A DNA stretch of 64,000 nucleotides from Solwaraspora sp. WMMD791 (GTDB lineage: Bacteria; Actinomycetota; Actinomycetes; Mycobacteriales; Micromonosporaceae), in the NCBI RefSeq assembly GCF_029581195.1, contig NZ_CP120737.1, forward strand, positions 3,573,001 through 3,637,000. Reading direction: 5' to 3'. The translations under genes and the position numbers were made by a program. Position 1 is the stretch's first letter; every line of letters starts with the position of its first letter. The notes beneath the pieces were generated by a model, which had not been told where the DNA came from, did not search any database, and worked only from the letters and a program-made list of their open reading frames with translations. Positions 1 to 8,969 of this stretch are shown here, piece after piece.

Positions 1-378
1 GACGTGCACGCCCTTGCCGGACAGCGCGTTGAGGTACGCCGGCAGCACCGAGGTCAGCGTCTTGCCCTCACCGGTCTTCATCTCGGCGATGTTGCCGAAG
101 TGCAGCGCGGCGCCGCCCATGATCTGCACGTCGTAGTGGCGCTGGCCGAGCACCCGCGACGCCGCCTCGCGGGCGGTGGCGAACGCTTCCGGTAGCAGGT
201 CGTCGAGCGATTCGCCGTCGGCGTACCGCTGCCGGTACTGGTCGGTCAGCTCGCGCAGCTCCGCGTCGGTGAGGTCGACGTAGTCGTCCTCGATCGAGTT
301 GACGGCCGCGGCGACCGCCTTGAGCCGGCGGACCATGCGGCCCTCGCCAGCGCGGAGGACCTTCTCAAGAATCGACAC
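1..378 (-). CDS. secA: Protein translocase subunit SecA, N-terminal part (cut by window edge)
   Basis: The ATPase motor of the Sec pathway drives secretory proteins through SecYEG. Only the first 126 residues lie in the window. The Walker A motif MKTGEGKT is at residues 100-107, preceded by the typical SecA helical start and the HYDVQIMGG segment (81-89) of the nucleotide-binding domain. The start is a GTG (378-376) giving [13 protein letters not shown], the usual actinobacterial SecA1 beginning. The C-terminus lies beyond position 1. It is the first gene of the common actinobacterial order secA-hpf-comF-lpqB-mtrB-mtrA. SecA1 rather than SecA2 is inferred from that context. Confidence 0.95.
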   Translation of the reverse strand, partial: MSILEKVLRAGEGRMVRRLKAVAAAVNSIEDDYVDLTDAELRELTDQYRQRYADGESLDDLLPEAFATAREAASRVLGQRHYDVQIMGGAALHFGNIAEMKTGEGKTLTSVLPAYLNALSGKGVHV

Positions 379-549
379 GGATCAACGCTCCCCTAGACGG
401 TGTGCGTCACTATCGTAGGCGCTCCGATCGGGCTGACGGCAGTCGCAGCCGGCTTCTCTGCACGGAAAGAGCGACAAACCGGACCATGCTGGCCAGGTCG
501 GCCGGCATAACCGTTATGCCCTGCGCGAAAGCTGGGCCAGGATGGGCCG

Positions 550-1680
550 GTGGAACCCGTCGAGATCACCGAAGGCGGCGTCCGGCTGCGGATGTTCCTG
601 CCCGACGACGCCCCCGCCGTCGCGCAGGCCTGCGACGACCCGCTCACCCGGCGGTTCGTCCCTGGTATGCCGCAGCCGTACACCGTCGCCGAGGCGATGC
701 ACTGGATCACCGAAGGCTCGACCGCGGCCTGGGCCGCCGGCGGCGCCGCCTGGGCGATCGCCGACCCGGCCACCGACCAACTGTACGGCTGCGTCGGACT
801 GAGCCGCGCCGTACCCGAACGCCGCCAGATCGAGATCGGCTACTGGATGGTGCCCAGCTGGCGGGGACGCGGGCTCGCCACCGCCGCCACCATCGCCGCC
901 ACCCGGCACGCCTTCACCAGCGGATTCGACCGGGTCGAACTGCTCACCGACGGGGAGAACGTCGCGAGCCAGCGGATCGCGCTGGCCGCCGGCTACACCC
1001 GCGAGGGGATACGCCGGGGCGCGGCGCTCGGGCCCGCCGGCGGCGACGCACCTCGCGACGATCTCGTGGTCTGGGCCCGGCTGGCCGACGACCCACCCGG
1101 CCCGACCCCACGACTGCTGCCCGACCTGCCCGGTGACGCGCTGACCGACGAGGTGGTGCGGCTGCGCCCGCTGACAGCCGCCGACACCGAGTTCAGCTAC
1201 GCCCTGCAGACGTTGCCCGACGTGGTGGCCACCAGCGTCCCGTCGGTGGTGCCGACCCGGGCCGACGTGGCGACGCAGTGCGCCCTGGCCGGCAGCCGGT
1301 GGCTCGCCGGGCACCGGGCCGACCTGGTGATCTGCGACGCCGCGACCGGTGAGCCGGCCGGCCGGCTCGGCCTCTACCACCAGGAGCCGCAGACCGGGCA
1401 GGCCATGATCGGCTACTCGCTGCTGCCCCGGTGGCGCGGTCGCGGCTACACCGCCCGGGCGGTCCGGCTGGTAGCCCGGTGGGCGTTCGACCACACCACG
1501 ATCGCCCGGCTCATCGCCGGCGCGTCGCCGGCGAACGTCGCCTCGCAGCGGGTGCTGGAACGGGCCGGGTTCCGCCGGGAGGCGGTGCTGCGCGGGCGAC
1601 TGCCCGGACCGGACGGCACCCGGTTGGACGACGTCCAGTACGCCCTGATACCGCAGTGGCTGGCTGACAGCCGGCCGTGA
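550..1680 (+). CDS. Two-domain GNAT family N-acetyltransferase
   Basis: A 376-residue protein made of two tandem GNAT acetyl-CoA-dependent acetyltransferase domains (about residues 1-175 and 190-376). Each half has the acetyl-CoA-binding R/Q-x-x-G-x-G/A type loop: SWRGRGLATAA in the first, RWRGRGYTARA in the second, each followed by a downstream NxxSQRxxxxAGF/Y segment (NVASQRIALAAGY, NVASQRVLERAGF). It starts with GTG at 550. It sits between secA and hpf on the opposite strand to both, so it interrupts an otherwise conserved order. The substrate cannot be told from sequence; RimJ/RimL-like small-molecule or protein acetylation are both possible. Confidence 0.88.
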   Translation: MEPVEITEGGVRLRMFLPDDAPAVAQACDDPLTRRFVPGMPQPYTVAEAMHWITEGSTAAWAAGGAAWAIADPATDQLYGCVGLSRAVPERRQIEIGYWMVPSWRGRGLATAATIAATRHAFTSGFDRVELLTDGENVASQRIALAAGYTREGIRRGAALGPAGGDAPRDDLVVWARLADDPPGPTPRLLPDLPGDALTDEVVRLRPLTAADTEFSYALQTLPDVVATSVPSVVPTRADVATQCALAGSRWLAGHRADLVICDAATGEPAGRLGLYHQEPQTGQAMIGYSLLPRWRGRGYTARAVRLVARWAFDHTTIARLIAGASPANVASQRVLERAGFRREAVLRGRLPGPDGTRLDDVQYALIPQWLADSRP

Positions 1681-1731
1681 CACCTGTGCCGCCCGGTGCC
1701 GGGTACCCGGCACCGGGCGGCACAGGTGTCA
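1678..1731. terminator. Perfect 54-bp palindrome between convergent genes
   Basis: The sequence from 1678 to 1731 is its own reverse complement, with arms of about 25 bp around a central GGTACC. It overlaps the TGA stop (1678-1680) of the acetyltransferase gene and ends 14 bp before the end of the oppositely transcribed hibernation-factor gene. A bidirectional terminator is the simplest reading. There is no T-tract on either side, as is common in high-G+C actinomycetes. Confidence 0.75.
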
Positions 1732-1744
1732 GTTGGCCGTTGCG

Positions 1745-2434
1745 TCAGGTCGTCGTCGGCTCCGCCAGTGCCATGACGCCGTAGTCGTAGCCCTTGCGGC
1801 GGTAGACCACGCTCGGCCGGCCCGATTCCTTGTCCAGGAACAGGTAGAAGTCGTGACCGACCAGTTCCATCTGGAACAGCGCGTCGTCGACCGTCATCGG
1901 GTCGCCCGGGTGTTCCTTCTCCCGGACGATGTGCCACGGCTGATCGTCGTACTCGTCGTAGGCATCGTGCTCATCGTGGGTGGCGTCGGGGTCGGGACGG
2001 TCGAGCACGGCCACCGCGGCGGCGGGTTCCTCGGTCGGCTGAGCCGGCGGCAGCGGGTTGAAGCCGTTCAGTCCGGCGGTGGGCAGCCCGGCGGTCGCCT
2101 CGGCGACCGATACCGGGGCGTGTCGACCCCGGTGCACCCGACGACGGTCGGCGGCCCGGCGCAGCCGGGTGTCCAACTTGCTGATGGCGGCGTCGAGCGC
2201 GCTGTAGAAATCCTTGGCGCAGGCCTCGGCACGGATCACCGGGCCGCGGGAAACGCAGGTGAGCTCGACCCGTTGGCAGTTGTCGGACTGCCGGGGGTTG
2301 CGCTCGTGGAACAACTCGACGTCGACGCGCATCAACTTGTGGTCGTACCGTTCGACCTTGGCCAACTTCTCGGCGACATGAACCCGGTAGTGCTCGGGGA
2401 CCTCGACGTTTCGGCCTTTCACCACGATGTCCAC
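1745..2434 (-). CDS. hpf: Long-form ribosome hibernation promoting factor
   Basis: A 229-residue HPF/RaiA-type protein that binds the 30S subunit and dimerises 70S ribosomes in stationary phase. The N-terminal domain (VDIVVKGRNVEVPEHYR... to about residue 105) has the S30AE fold signature. The C-terminal domain (about 170-225, VREKEHPGDPMTVDDALFQM then GHDFYLFLDKESG) is the dimerisation domain of the long form. The start is the GTG at 2434, because AGGAGGTCACGC lies directly upstream; a longer open frame to 2518 lacks homology-like sequence. Conserved neighbour of secA and comF. Confidence 0.93.
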   Translation of the reverse strand: MDIVVKGRNVEVPEHYRVHVAEKLAKVERYDHKLMRVDVELFHERNPRQSDNCQRVELTCVSRGPVIRAEACAKDFYSALDAAISKLDTRLRRAADRRRVHRGRHAPVSVAEATAGLPTAGLNGFNPLPPAQPTEEPAAAVAVLDRPDPDATHDEHDAYDEYDDQPWHIVREKEHPGDPMTVDDALFQMELVGHDFYLFLDKESGRPSVVYRRKGYDYGVMALAEPTTT

Positions 2435-2699
2435 GCGTGACCTCCTGAATACGATCAGACGACCGGTAACTGGTGGGGGAATCGCCGACCGGTCCAGGTG
2501 CCACAGCGGGCCGGGCATCGACCGGTCGGGTCAGGTTCGCACCTCCCTCCGGGACACCAGCGGTGGCTGTTCAACCACCTGTCATACCCCTGATAGGCAC
2601 ACGCTAACGCGCCGACGGCGCAACGTCATCAGTTCCGGGAAGACCGGAGCGCGAAGTTTTCCACATCGCGAACAGCGCCCGACCCATGACCACAAGCGA

Positions 2700-3518
2700 T
2701 TACCGCGAGTAGCGACGCCGTGTCGCGGCGATCACCACAGCGGCGTACGGAGCCAGCCCTTGCGCAGCGAGCAGCCGGTCGACAGCGGCCAATGTCGCAC
2801 CCGTCGTGACGATGTCGTCCACCACGATCACACAGCGTCGCGGGTCCGGCGGTCGACGCTTGTCAAGTCCGACCCGCCGGTGCCGGAAACCGGCGCGGGC
2901 CGACGCCAGCCGGCCGGCGCTGTCCAAGCCCGCCGAGTCCGGCCGCGGCAACGCCCGCAACGGCCGGGCCACCGACACCCGCCACCCGTCGGCGCGCAGC
3001 GCGGCGACCGCGTACCGGGTGATCCGCCGCAGGTGGTCGCCGTGCCGGGCCCGCACGGCGGCAGCGGTCGACGGCACCGCGACGAGCACCACCGGGCGGG
3101 TCCGGTCGGCGGTGGCGGCCACCGCCACGGCCAGCAGCCGACCCAACGGCCGGGCCAGCCGGTGCCGGCCCCGTTCCTTGTACGCCAACAGCAGTTCCCG
3201 CAGCACCCCGGCGTACTCGCCGAGGGCCACGCAGTCAGGCAACCCGGGCGGGGCCGGGGACGGCCGCACCGGCCGGGGGCGCAGCCGCTGGACCTGTGCG
3301 ACACAGCGGTCGCACACCCCGTACCGCAGCCGGACCCGACCCCCGGCGGCGGCGCGGGCCGCCGCTGTCGACCCGCAGCCGGCGCACTCCGTCGGCAGCA
3401 CCAGGTCCACCAGATAGGCCCAGACATCGTCCATCAGGTAGGCCCAGACATCGCCCGGCACGCGCACGATCCCATCGGTAGGCAGGGGTCGGAGACCGAC
3501 GAACGGCAGAATCTCCAT
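2700..3518 (-). CDS. ComF family phosphoribosyltransferase-like protein
   Basis: A 272-residue protein with the ComF arrangement: two N-terminal CxxC pairs (CAGC and CDRC) forming a probable zinc site, then a type I phosphoribosyltransferase domain with the PRPP loop VIVVDDIVTTGATL near the C-terminus. ComF proteins are linked to DNA uptake in naturally competent bacteria; the role in actinomycetes is unknown. The ATG at 3518 begins 32 bp after the lpqB stop. ATG 3434 (MDDVWAYLVDLVLP) is a plausible alternative because most ComF proteins begin just before the first CxxC. The extra N-terminal part contains a short internal duplication (GDVWAYL/DDVWAYL). Confidence 0.85.
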   Translation of the reverse strand: MEILPFVGLRPLPTDGIVRVPGDVWAYLMDDVWAYLVDLVLPTECAGCGSTAAARAAAGGRVRLRYGVCDRCVAQVQRLRPRPVRPSPAPPGLPDCVALGEYAGVLRELLLAYKERGRHRLARPLGRLLAVAVAATADRTRPVVLVAVPSTAAAVRARHGDHLRRITRYAVAALRADGWRVSVARPLRALPRPDSAGLDSAGRLASARAGFRHRRVGLDKRRPPDPRRCVIVVDDIVTTGATLAAVDRLLAAQGLAPYAAVVIAATRRRYSR

Positions 3519-3549
3519 CGACCGGGTCGACGGCGAAGGACCGACCGCG

Positions 3550-5412
3550 TCAATAGAGAAAGAACGGTGCGCTGGGGGCCACGTCGTCGGTCCCGGATTC
3601 GGCGGCGGCCGCCGGATCCACCCCCTCCACCTCCTCCAGCCGGATCTGTTCGCTCGGCTCGAAAATGTCGTACGGGATGCCGTTGGCCACGTACATCCGG
3701 GCACCGACGCCGGCCGGCGCGCCATTGACCTGGTTGGCCGGGTTGGCCGGGTAGCCGGCCAGGTGCGTCACGCTCGCCCCGCCCAGGTCACGCAGGGATC
3801 TCGTCTCGATCGCCCCGTCGACCGTCACGTCGTAGAGGGTCACCCGACCGTCCGGATTGGTGCCGGCCACCACCAGCAGCGTCTCCGCCACCCAGTCGAC
3901 CTGGGTGATCTCGGACAGCGAGGTGGGCACCGCGCGCGGTGGCAGCACCTCGACCTTGTCGTCGCGGCCGAGCGCGGCCACGTAGAGCTGCCCGCCGACC
4001 ACCAGGGCGATCCGATGCCCATCCGGCGCGACGCCCACCGACTGCACCGCGCCGTCGACGCCGGTGATCGTGACCGGTTCGACCGCACCGCTGCCCACCC
4101 GGAACGAGTACAGGCCGCCATCGGCGACGACCAGCCCGACGTCACCCGGTGCCTTCAGCCACACCGGTCGGCCGATGGCATTGAACGCCCGGGTGCTGGT
4201 GTCGAAGCTGGTGCCGGCACCGGTCGCCGAGCCGGTCACCAGTCGCTGCCCGTCGCCGGTCTGGACCACCAGCGCCGCGTACGTGCCGCCACCGGCCCGG
4301 GTGAAACCGGCGGCGACGACGTCACGGTTGACCTCGTCGGTGAGCACCGGGACCGGCTCGCCGCTCCGCGCCGAGCTGCGCAGCCGGTGCACCTGGCCCT
4401 GGTAGACGACGAACCGTTCCGGCGTCTCCGCCAGCGCCTGACTGGCGTTCATCGCGCGCAGGTCGGCACCTCGAAAGACCCTCGGGTTCTGGCCCTGGAT
4501 CGTCAACTCCAGGTCGTTGCTGAAGTCCCCCGGCCCCAGCGACCACATCAGCTGGGCGGCGAGCCGGTCGAGCTGGCGGTCGTCGGTCAACGCCGCGGCG
4601 TCGGCGACCAGGGTCACCTTGAGCTGGTCGCCGGTGTCCGGGACGTTGCCGCCGGAGCGCAGCCCGCTCGGTAGCGCCTGCACCGCCGAGGCGAGCCAGC
4701 TCGACGGGCCGCTGATCAGCGCCTCCAGCAGGACGGTGCGACGCCGTTCCACCGGCACCGCGGCCGGCAGGTACCGCAGGTCCGGCACCAGGGCCCGCTG
4801 GCTGGTGTCCCAGAAGTAGATGGTGCGCTGCAGGTAGAAGGACTTCAGCGCGTCCTCACTGAGCAGCAGCGCCGACGGCGGGTCGAAAATGAACTTGCCC
4901 TGCTCCCCGGCGACCGAGCCGACCCGGAAGGTGTACTCGGTGAACTCGGGCTCCTGGGCCGGCAGCGGTTCCAGGGCACCGTTGGGACGCAACAGCCCCA
5001 CCTGCTGGACGGTGAGCGCCACCTCCTCGATGCCGGCCTCCGCCCGGGTGATCTGCGGGCGTTCCCGCAGCCGCACCACGGTCAGCACGACCTCCGGGTT
5101 CGGGTCGCGGATATCGTCGCGGTGTACCGGGGCGACGAAATCCCGGACCTGTTCGACCGCCCGTTCCGCCTCGACGGCGGGCGCCTGCAGGAAGTTTTCC
5201 ACGAACGCCTCGGTGTTGTTGCGTTCGTCGAGCCGCGAGGCCGGTGTCTGCGTCCCGCCGCTGCCGGTCGGCAGCCCGGGTGCCGGGCCCTGCCCGTCGA
5301 CGCGAACCTCGGTGTACTCCGGGATGCCGCACCCGGCGAGCAGCACCGCCGCCACCACCGGGACGGCCAGTAGCGGGGTCGCCAGCAGGCGGTTGCGCCA
5401 GCGATGTCTCAT
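3550..5412 (-). CDS. lpqB: Lipoprotein LpqB, MtrB-associated GerMN-domain protein
   Basis: A 620-residue envelope lipoprotein. The signal peptide ends in a lipobox LLAGC with Cys28 as the lipidation site. Its middle part matches the LpqB/GerMN region (about 190-330), followed by a beta-propeller-like C-terminal region. In mycobacteria LpqB binds the extracellular part of MtrB and affects MtrA phosphorylation. The ATG overlaps the mtrB stop in an ATGA arrangement (5409-5412), so the two are translationally coupled. The length is close to the mycobacterial family's (about 580-600 aa). Confidence 0.94.
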   Translation of the reverse strand: MRHRWRNRLLATPLLAVPVVAAVLLAGCGIPEYTEVRVDGQGPAPGLPTGSGGTQTPASRLDERNNTEAFVENFLQAPAVEAERAVEQVRDFVAPVHRDDIRDPNPEVVLTVVRLRERPQITRAEAGIEEVALTVQQVGLLRPNGALEPLPAQEPEFTEYTFRVGSVAGEQGKFIFDPPSALLLSEDALKSFYLQRTIYFWDTSQRALVPDLRYLPAAVPVERRRTVLLEALISGPSSWLASAVQALPSGLRSGGNVPDTGDQLKVTLVADAAALTDDRQLDRLAAQLMWSLGPGDFSNDLELTIQGQNPRVFRGADLRAMNASQALAETPERFVVYQGQVHRLRSSARSGEPVPVLTDEVNRDVVAAGFTRAGGGTYAALVVQTGDGQRLVTGSATGAGTSFDTSTRAFNAIGRPVWLKAPGDVGLVVADGGLYSFRVGSGAVEPVTITGVDGAVQSVGVAPDGHRIALVVGGQLYVAALGRDDKVEVLPPRAVPTSLSEITQVDWVAETLLVVAGTNPDGRVTLYDVTVDGAIETRSLRDLGGASVTHLAGYPANPANQVNGAPAGVGARMYVANGIPYDIFEPSEQIRLEEVEGVDPAAAAESGTDDVAPSAPFFLY

Positions 5413-7244
5413 GACGGTGCCCCCGCCCCGGTCACCCCGCCGGCCGGCGTCACCACGACCCGGCCCGGCTCGTCGTCGGCCGCGCCTGACTCACGGGAGG
5501 CCGCAGCTGACTCACCGGAGGCCGCACCTGACTCGCGGGAGGCCGCACCTGAACCGTCGTAGGCCGCACCTGGCGTGTCACCGGTCGGCGGCGCGGCCTG
5601 CTCCGGCACCGCAACCCGGTCGGTCGGCACCAGCCGCAACGGCGCGGACTTGAGCCGGTCCCCGGCCCGCGCCGGCAAGGTGAGCCGGAACTGTGCCCCC
5701 TGGCCCGGCGCGCCCCAGGCCTCCAGCCAGCCACCGTGCAACCGGGCGTCCTCCACGCTGATCGACAGCCCGAGACCCGTCCCACCGGTCTGCCGGGCAC
5801 GCGACGGGTCGGCCCGCCAGAAGCGGTTGAACACCAGCTTCTCCTCCCCTGGTCGCAGCCCCACGCCGTGGTCGCGGACGGTCACCGCGACGGCGGCGTC
5901 GTCCATGCCCAGCGTCACCACCACCGGGCGGCCCTCACCGTGCTCGACCGCGTTGCCGAGCAGGTTGCGCAGCACCCGCTCCACCCGCCGCGGATCCACC
6001 TCGGCGATCACCGGAGTGTCCGGCAGGCGCAGCTCGATGCGGACCCCCAACCGCTCGGCCAGCCCGTCGAGGCGGTCGGCCACCCGGCGTACCACCGGGA
6101 CCAGATCGGTCGGCTCGACGTCGAGCACCGCGAATCCGGCGTCGAACCGGCTGATCTCCAGCAGATCGGTGAGCAGGTTCTCGAACCGGTCCAGCTCGGT
6201 CTGCAGCAGTTCGGCACTGCGGGCGACCGCCGGGTCGAACCTGTCGCGCTCGGCGAACATCAGGTCGGCTGCCATCCGTACGGTGGTCAGCGGGGTCCGC
6301 AGCTCGTGCGACACGTCGGAGGTGAACCGACGCTGCAGCCGCGACATCTCCTCCAGCCGGGTGATCTGCCGTTGCAGGTTCGTCGCCATCTGGTTGAACG
6401 ACGCGGCCAGCAGAGCGAGATCGTCCTCGCCGTCGACCACCATCCGCTGGTCCAGCAGACCGGCGGAGAGCCGCTGCGCGGTGCGCGCGGCCACCCGTAC
6501 CGGGGTCACCACCAGCCGGGTGACCAGGGCCGCGAGCAGCCCGAGGAGCATGACCAGCGCGAGCCCGGTGATCAGCACGGTGGTCCGGATCTGGTTGGCG
6601 GCCTGGTCCTGGGTGGTCAACGGCGCGAGATAGTAGAGCTCGACCTGGCCGAACTTGGTCGGCACCGGTGACCCGTAGACGAGATACTTCGCCCGCCCTT
6701 CGCCCAGGTCACCGGTGCGGATCTGCTGCGCCTGGGCACCGGACCCGACCTGCTCGGCCAGCTCCGGGGTGATCATGCCGCTGGCGTCCACCGCCGGGGA
6801 GATCGCCGAGGAGATCAGCGGGTAGCTGCTCGCGGTCATCACGACCACCACCCCGCCCCGCTGGTCGGGATCGCCTCCGGCGAGGGTGCCCACGATCTGT
6901 TCGAAGGTGACCCGCAGCTGCGGATCGAAGTACTGCGGATGCACGCTCATCTGCTCGGCGGCGTAGTCCCGGCCGTGTTCCAGGCGGCGCTGGACGTCCT
7001 CCCGGGCCCGGTCGAGCAGGATGTTGGTGCTCTGCGAGGCGACCATGTAGGCGAAGCCGCCGACCAGCAGCCCGGAGGCGACCAGGGTGATGGTGACCAC
7101 CCGCAGCTGCAGTGACCGACGCCACATCCGGTTGACCGCCACCACGACCAGCAGGATCCGGGCGGCCACCAGCTCCCGCGCCGGGCGCAGGGCACCGGTG
7201 ACGCGGGAGAGCAGGACGGATGCGGTACGGAGTCGGCCAGCCAC
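5409..7244 (-). CDS. mtrB: Sensor histidine kinase MtrB
   Basis: A 611-residue membrane kinase that phosphorylates MtrA and links cell-wall state to division and osmotic control. Two membrane segments (about 49-69 and 221-243) enclose an extracytoplasmic sensor. HAMP (about 243-296) is followed by HisKA with the phosphoacceptor His313 in FTSDVSHELRTPL, then the HATPase domain with NLLGNAVEHG and GTGLGLSI boxes. The C-terminal 70 residues are low-complexity repeats of the type SRESGAA (7-residue period, DNA about 5487-5574), not part of the catalytic core. The start is GTG at 7244, 13 bp after mtrA. Confidence 0.95.
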   Translation of the reverse strand: MAGRLRTASVLLSRVTGALRPARELVAARILLVVVAVNRMWRRSLQLRVVTITLVASGLLVGGFAYMVASQSTNILLDRAREDVQRRLEHGRDYAAEQMSVHPQYFDPQLRVTFEQIVGTLAGGDPDQRGGVVVVMTASSYPLISSAISPAVDASGMITPELAEQVGSGAQAQQIRTGDLGEGRAKYLVYGSPVPTKFGQVELYYLAPLTTQDQAANQIRTTVLITGLALVMLLGLLAALVTRLVVTPVRVAARTAQRLSAGLLDQRMVVDGEDDLALLAASFNQMATNLQRQITRLEEMSRLQRRFTSDVSHELRTPLTTVRMAADLMFAERDRFDPAVARSAELLQTELDRFENLLTDLLEISRFDAGFAVLDVEPTDLVPVVRRVADRLDGLAERLGVRIELRLPDTPVIAEVDPRRVERVLRNLLGNAVEHGEGRPVVVTLGMDDAAVAVTVRDHGVGLRPGEEKLVFNRFWRADPSRARQTGGTGLGLSISVEDARLHGGWLEAWGAPGQGAQFRLTLPARAGDRLKSAPLRLVPTDRVAVPEQAAPPTGDTPGAAYDGSGAASRESGAASGESAAASRESGAADDEPGRVVVTPAGGVTGAGAPS

Positions 7245-7257
7245 AGTGCGACCCAGG

Positions 7258-7947
7258 CTAGCCGGTGCCCGCCTTGTAGCCCACGCCCCGAACGGTGAGG
7301 ATGATTTCGGGTCGCTCCGGATCCGGCTCGATCTTGGCGCGCAGGCGCTGCACGTGCACGTTCACCAGCCGGGTGTCCGCCGCGTGCCGGTAGCCCCAGA
7401 CCTGCTCCAGCAGCACCTCCCGGGTGAAGACCTGACGCGGCTTGCGGGCCAGCGCGACCAGCAGGTCGAACTCCAGCGGGGTCAGTTTGACCTCCTCACC
7501 GTCGCGGCTGACCGTGTGCGCCGGCACGTCGATGGTGATCTGGTTGCCCGGTGGCCCGATGGTCAACAACTCCGGGGCGACGTCCTCGCCACGCCGCAAC
7601 CGGGCCCGCATCCGGGCCACCAGCTCCTTGGGCTTGAACGGCTTCACCACGTAGTCGTCGGCACCGGACTCCAGGCCGAGCACGACGTCCACGGTGTCGC
7701 TCTTGGCGGTCAGCATCACGATCGGAATGCCCGACTCGGAGCGGATCGCCCGGCAGACGTCGATCCCGCTCATCCCGGGCAGCATCAGGTCGAGCAGCAC
7801 GATGTCCGGCCGGTTCTCCCGGAACGCGGCGAGCGCCCGCTCCCCGTCGGCAACGAACGACGGCAGGAAGCCCTCGCTGCGCAGCACGATACCCATCATC
7901 TCCGCCAGGGCGGGATCGTCGTCGACAACCAGCACGCGGGCTCTCAT
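7258..7947 (-). CDS. mtrA: Response regulator MtrA (OmpR/PhoB type)
   Basis: A 229-residue response regulator. The receiver domain begins MRARVLVVDDD, with phosphoacceptor Asp53 in LLDLMLPG and the conserved Lys102 in VVKPF. The C-terminal winged helix (about 130-229) has the OmpR-type LTPLEFDLL and RGVGYK signatures. In actinomycetes MtrA controls cell-wall hydrolases, dnaA and developmental genes. The ATG at 7947 was chosen over the in-frame start at 8028 because the family begins exactly here. First gene of the mtrA-mtrB-lpqB operon. Confidence 0.96.
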   Translation of the reverse strand: MRARVLVVDDDPALAEMMGIVLRSEGFLPSFVADGERALAAFRENRPDIVLLDLMLPGMSGIDVCRAIRSESGIPIVMLTAKSDTVDVVLGLESGADDYVVKPFKPKELVARMRARLRRGEDVAPELLTIGPPGNQITIDVPAHTVSRDGEEVKLTPLEFDLLVALARKPRQVFTREVLLEQVWGYRHAADTRLVNVHVQRLRAKIEPDPERPEIILTVRGVGYKAGTG

Positions 7948-8135
7948 GTGACCAATATTCCATCCCGCCTCCACCGGCGGGGGACCGCCACCGTCGACGA
8001 ACCGCCCAGGCGGCCGCGCTTCCGACATTTACCGCGATCGCCCGCCCTGCCGTGGCAGGCCACGGCCAACGTGCCACGATGGGACGCTGACGCCCCGTGC
8101 ATCACGGTCAACCACCTCGTCACCAGGAGTCCCGG

Positions 8136-8969
8136 GTGAATCAGGCCGGCCCGTCCGACGTGCTGCCGCTGCGCCCGCTCACCACGGGCGAGGTGCTCGA
8201 CGCCGCGGTCGGTCTGCTGCGCGGTCACGCACCGGTGCTACTGGCCGCCGGCGCGCTGCTGGCCCTGGCCGAACAACTACTGCTACTGCCGTTACGCGAG
8301 GCCGCCGGCGCGACGCCACCGGCGTACCTGCCGACGTGGCACCGGTTCGGGCACTACTGGCTGCTGCTGGCCACCGGGGCCGCCATCGAGGTGACGGTCA
8401 TCGCGCTGCTCGGTGGGCTCACCTCCCGGGCCGCCGGGGCGGCACTGCTCGGCCAACGGCTCCCCGTACGTCGGTTGCTCGATCCACGTGGCGCCCGGTT
8501 CGCCGGGGTCGTCCTGGTCGCCGGAGCGGCCGGTACGGTCATGTTCACCGCCGCGCTGGCCGGGCCGGTCTGGTTCGTGGCGTACGCGATCCTCGGTCTG
8601 GCCGTACCCGCGATCGTCCTGGACCGGATCCCGGTGTGGCAGTCGCTGGCCCGCTCGTCCGTGCTGGCCTGCCGGGCCGGGCTGCGCGCCGGACTGATCC
8701 GGATCCTCGGTTATGTGATCTGGTTCGCGATCCGCGCCGGGCTCGGGCTGGCCGCGCTGAACCTGGTCGACCCCGGATCACCATGGTTGGCGGCGGCGAC
8801 GGTGGCCGGCTGGACCATGATCAACGCGCTGGTCTACCCGACGCTGGCCTGCCTCGACGCCGTACTGCACGTGGAGACCAGGATGCGCACCGAAGGGCTG
8901 GACATCGCGCTGCGCCGTACCGCCGGCGTCCGTGACCGGCCCGCGCCGCCGTTGGCGGTCGGTACGTGA
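8136..8969 (+). CDS. Polytopic membrane protein at head of MoxR/DUF58 cluster
   Basis: A 277-residue protein with several hydrophobic segments (for example HAPVLLAAGALLALAEQLLL near the N-terminus, and further helices to the end). The segment LTTGEVLDAAVGLLR is typical of the actinobacterial DUF7847/glycerophosphodiester-phosphodiesterase-membrane-domain-like proteins. The start is GTG 8136, because AGGAG lies 7 bp upstream; an in-frame GTG at 8097 has no such site. It overlaps the next gene by 4 bases (GTGA). No catalytic motif is seen; the function is unknown, presumably structural or assembly-related within this cluster. Confidence 0.75.
   Translation: MNQAGPSDVLPLRPLTTGEVLDAAVGLLRGHAPVLLAAGALLALAEQLLLLPLREAAGATPPAYLPTWHRFGHYWLLLATGAAIEVTVIALLGGLTSRAAGAALLGQRLPVRRLLDPRGARFAGVVLVAGAAGTVMFTAALAGPVWFVAYAILGLAVPAIVLDRIPVWQSLARSSVLACRAGLRAGLIRILGYVIWFAIRAGLGLAALNLVDPGSPWLAAATVAGWTMINALVYPTLACLDAVLHVETRMRTEGLDIALRRTAGVRDRPAPPLAVGT

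Noticed and set aside
8097-8969. Upstream GTG start for the first gene of the MoxR cluster
   Set aside because: GTG 8136 has AGGAG at proper spacing and the extra 13 residues look non-coding.
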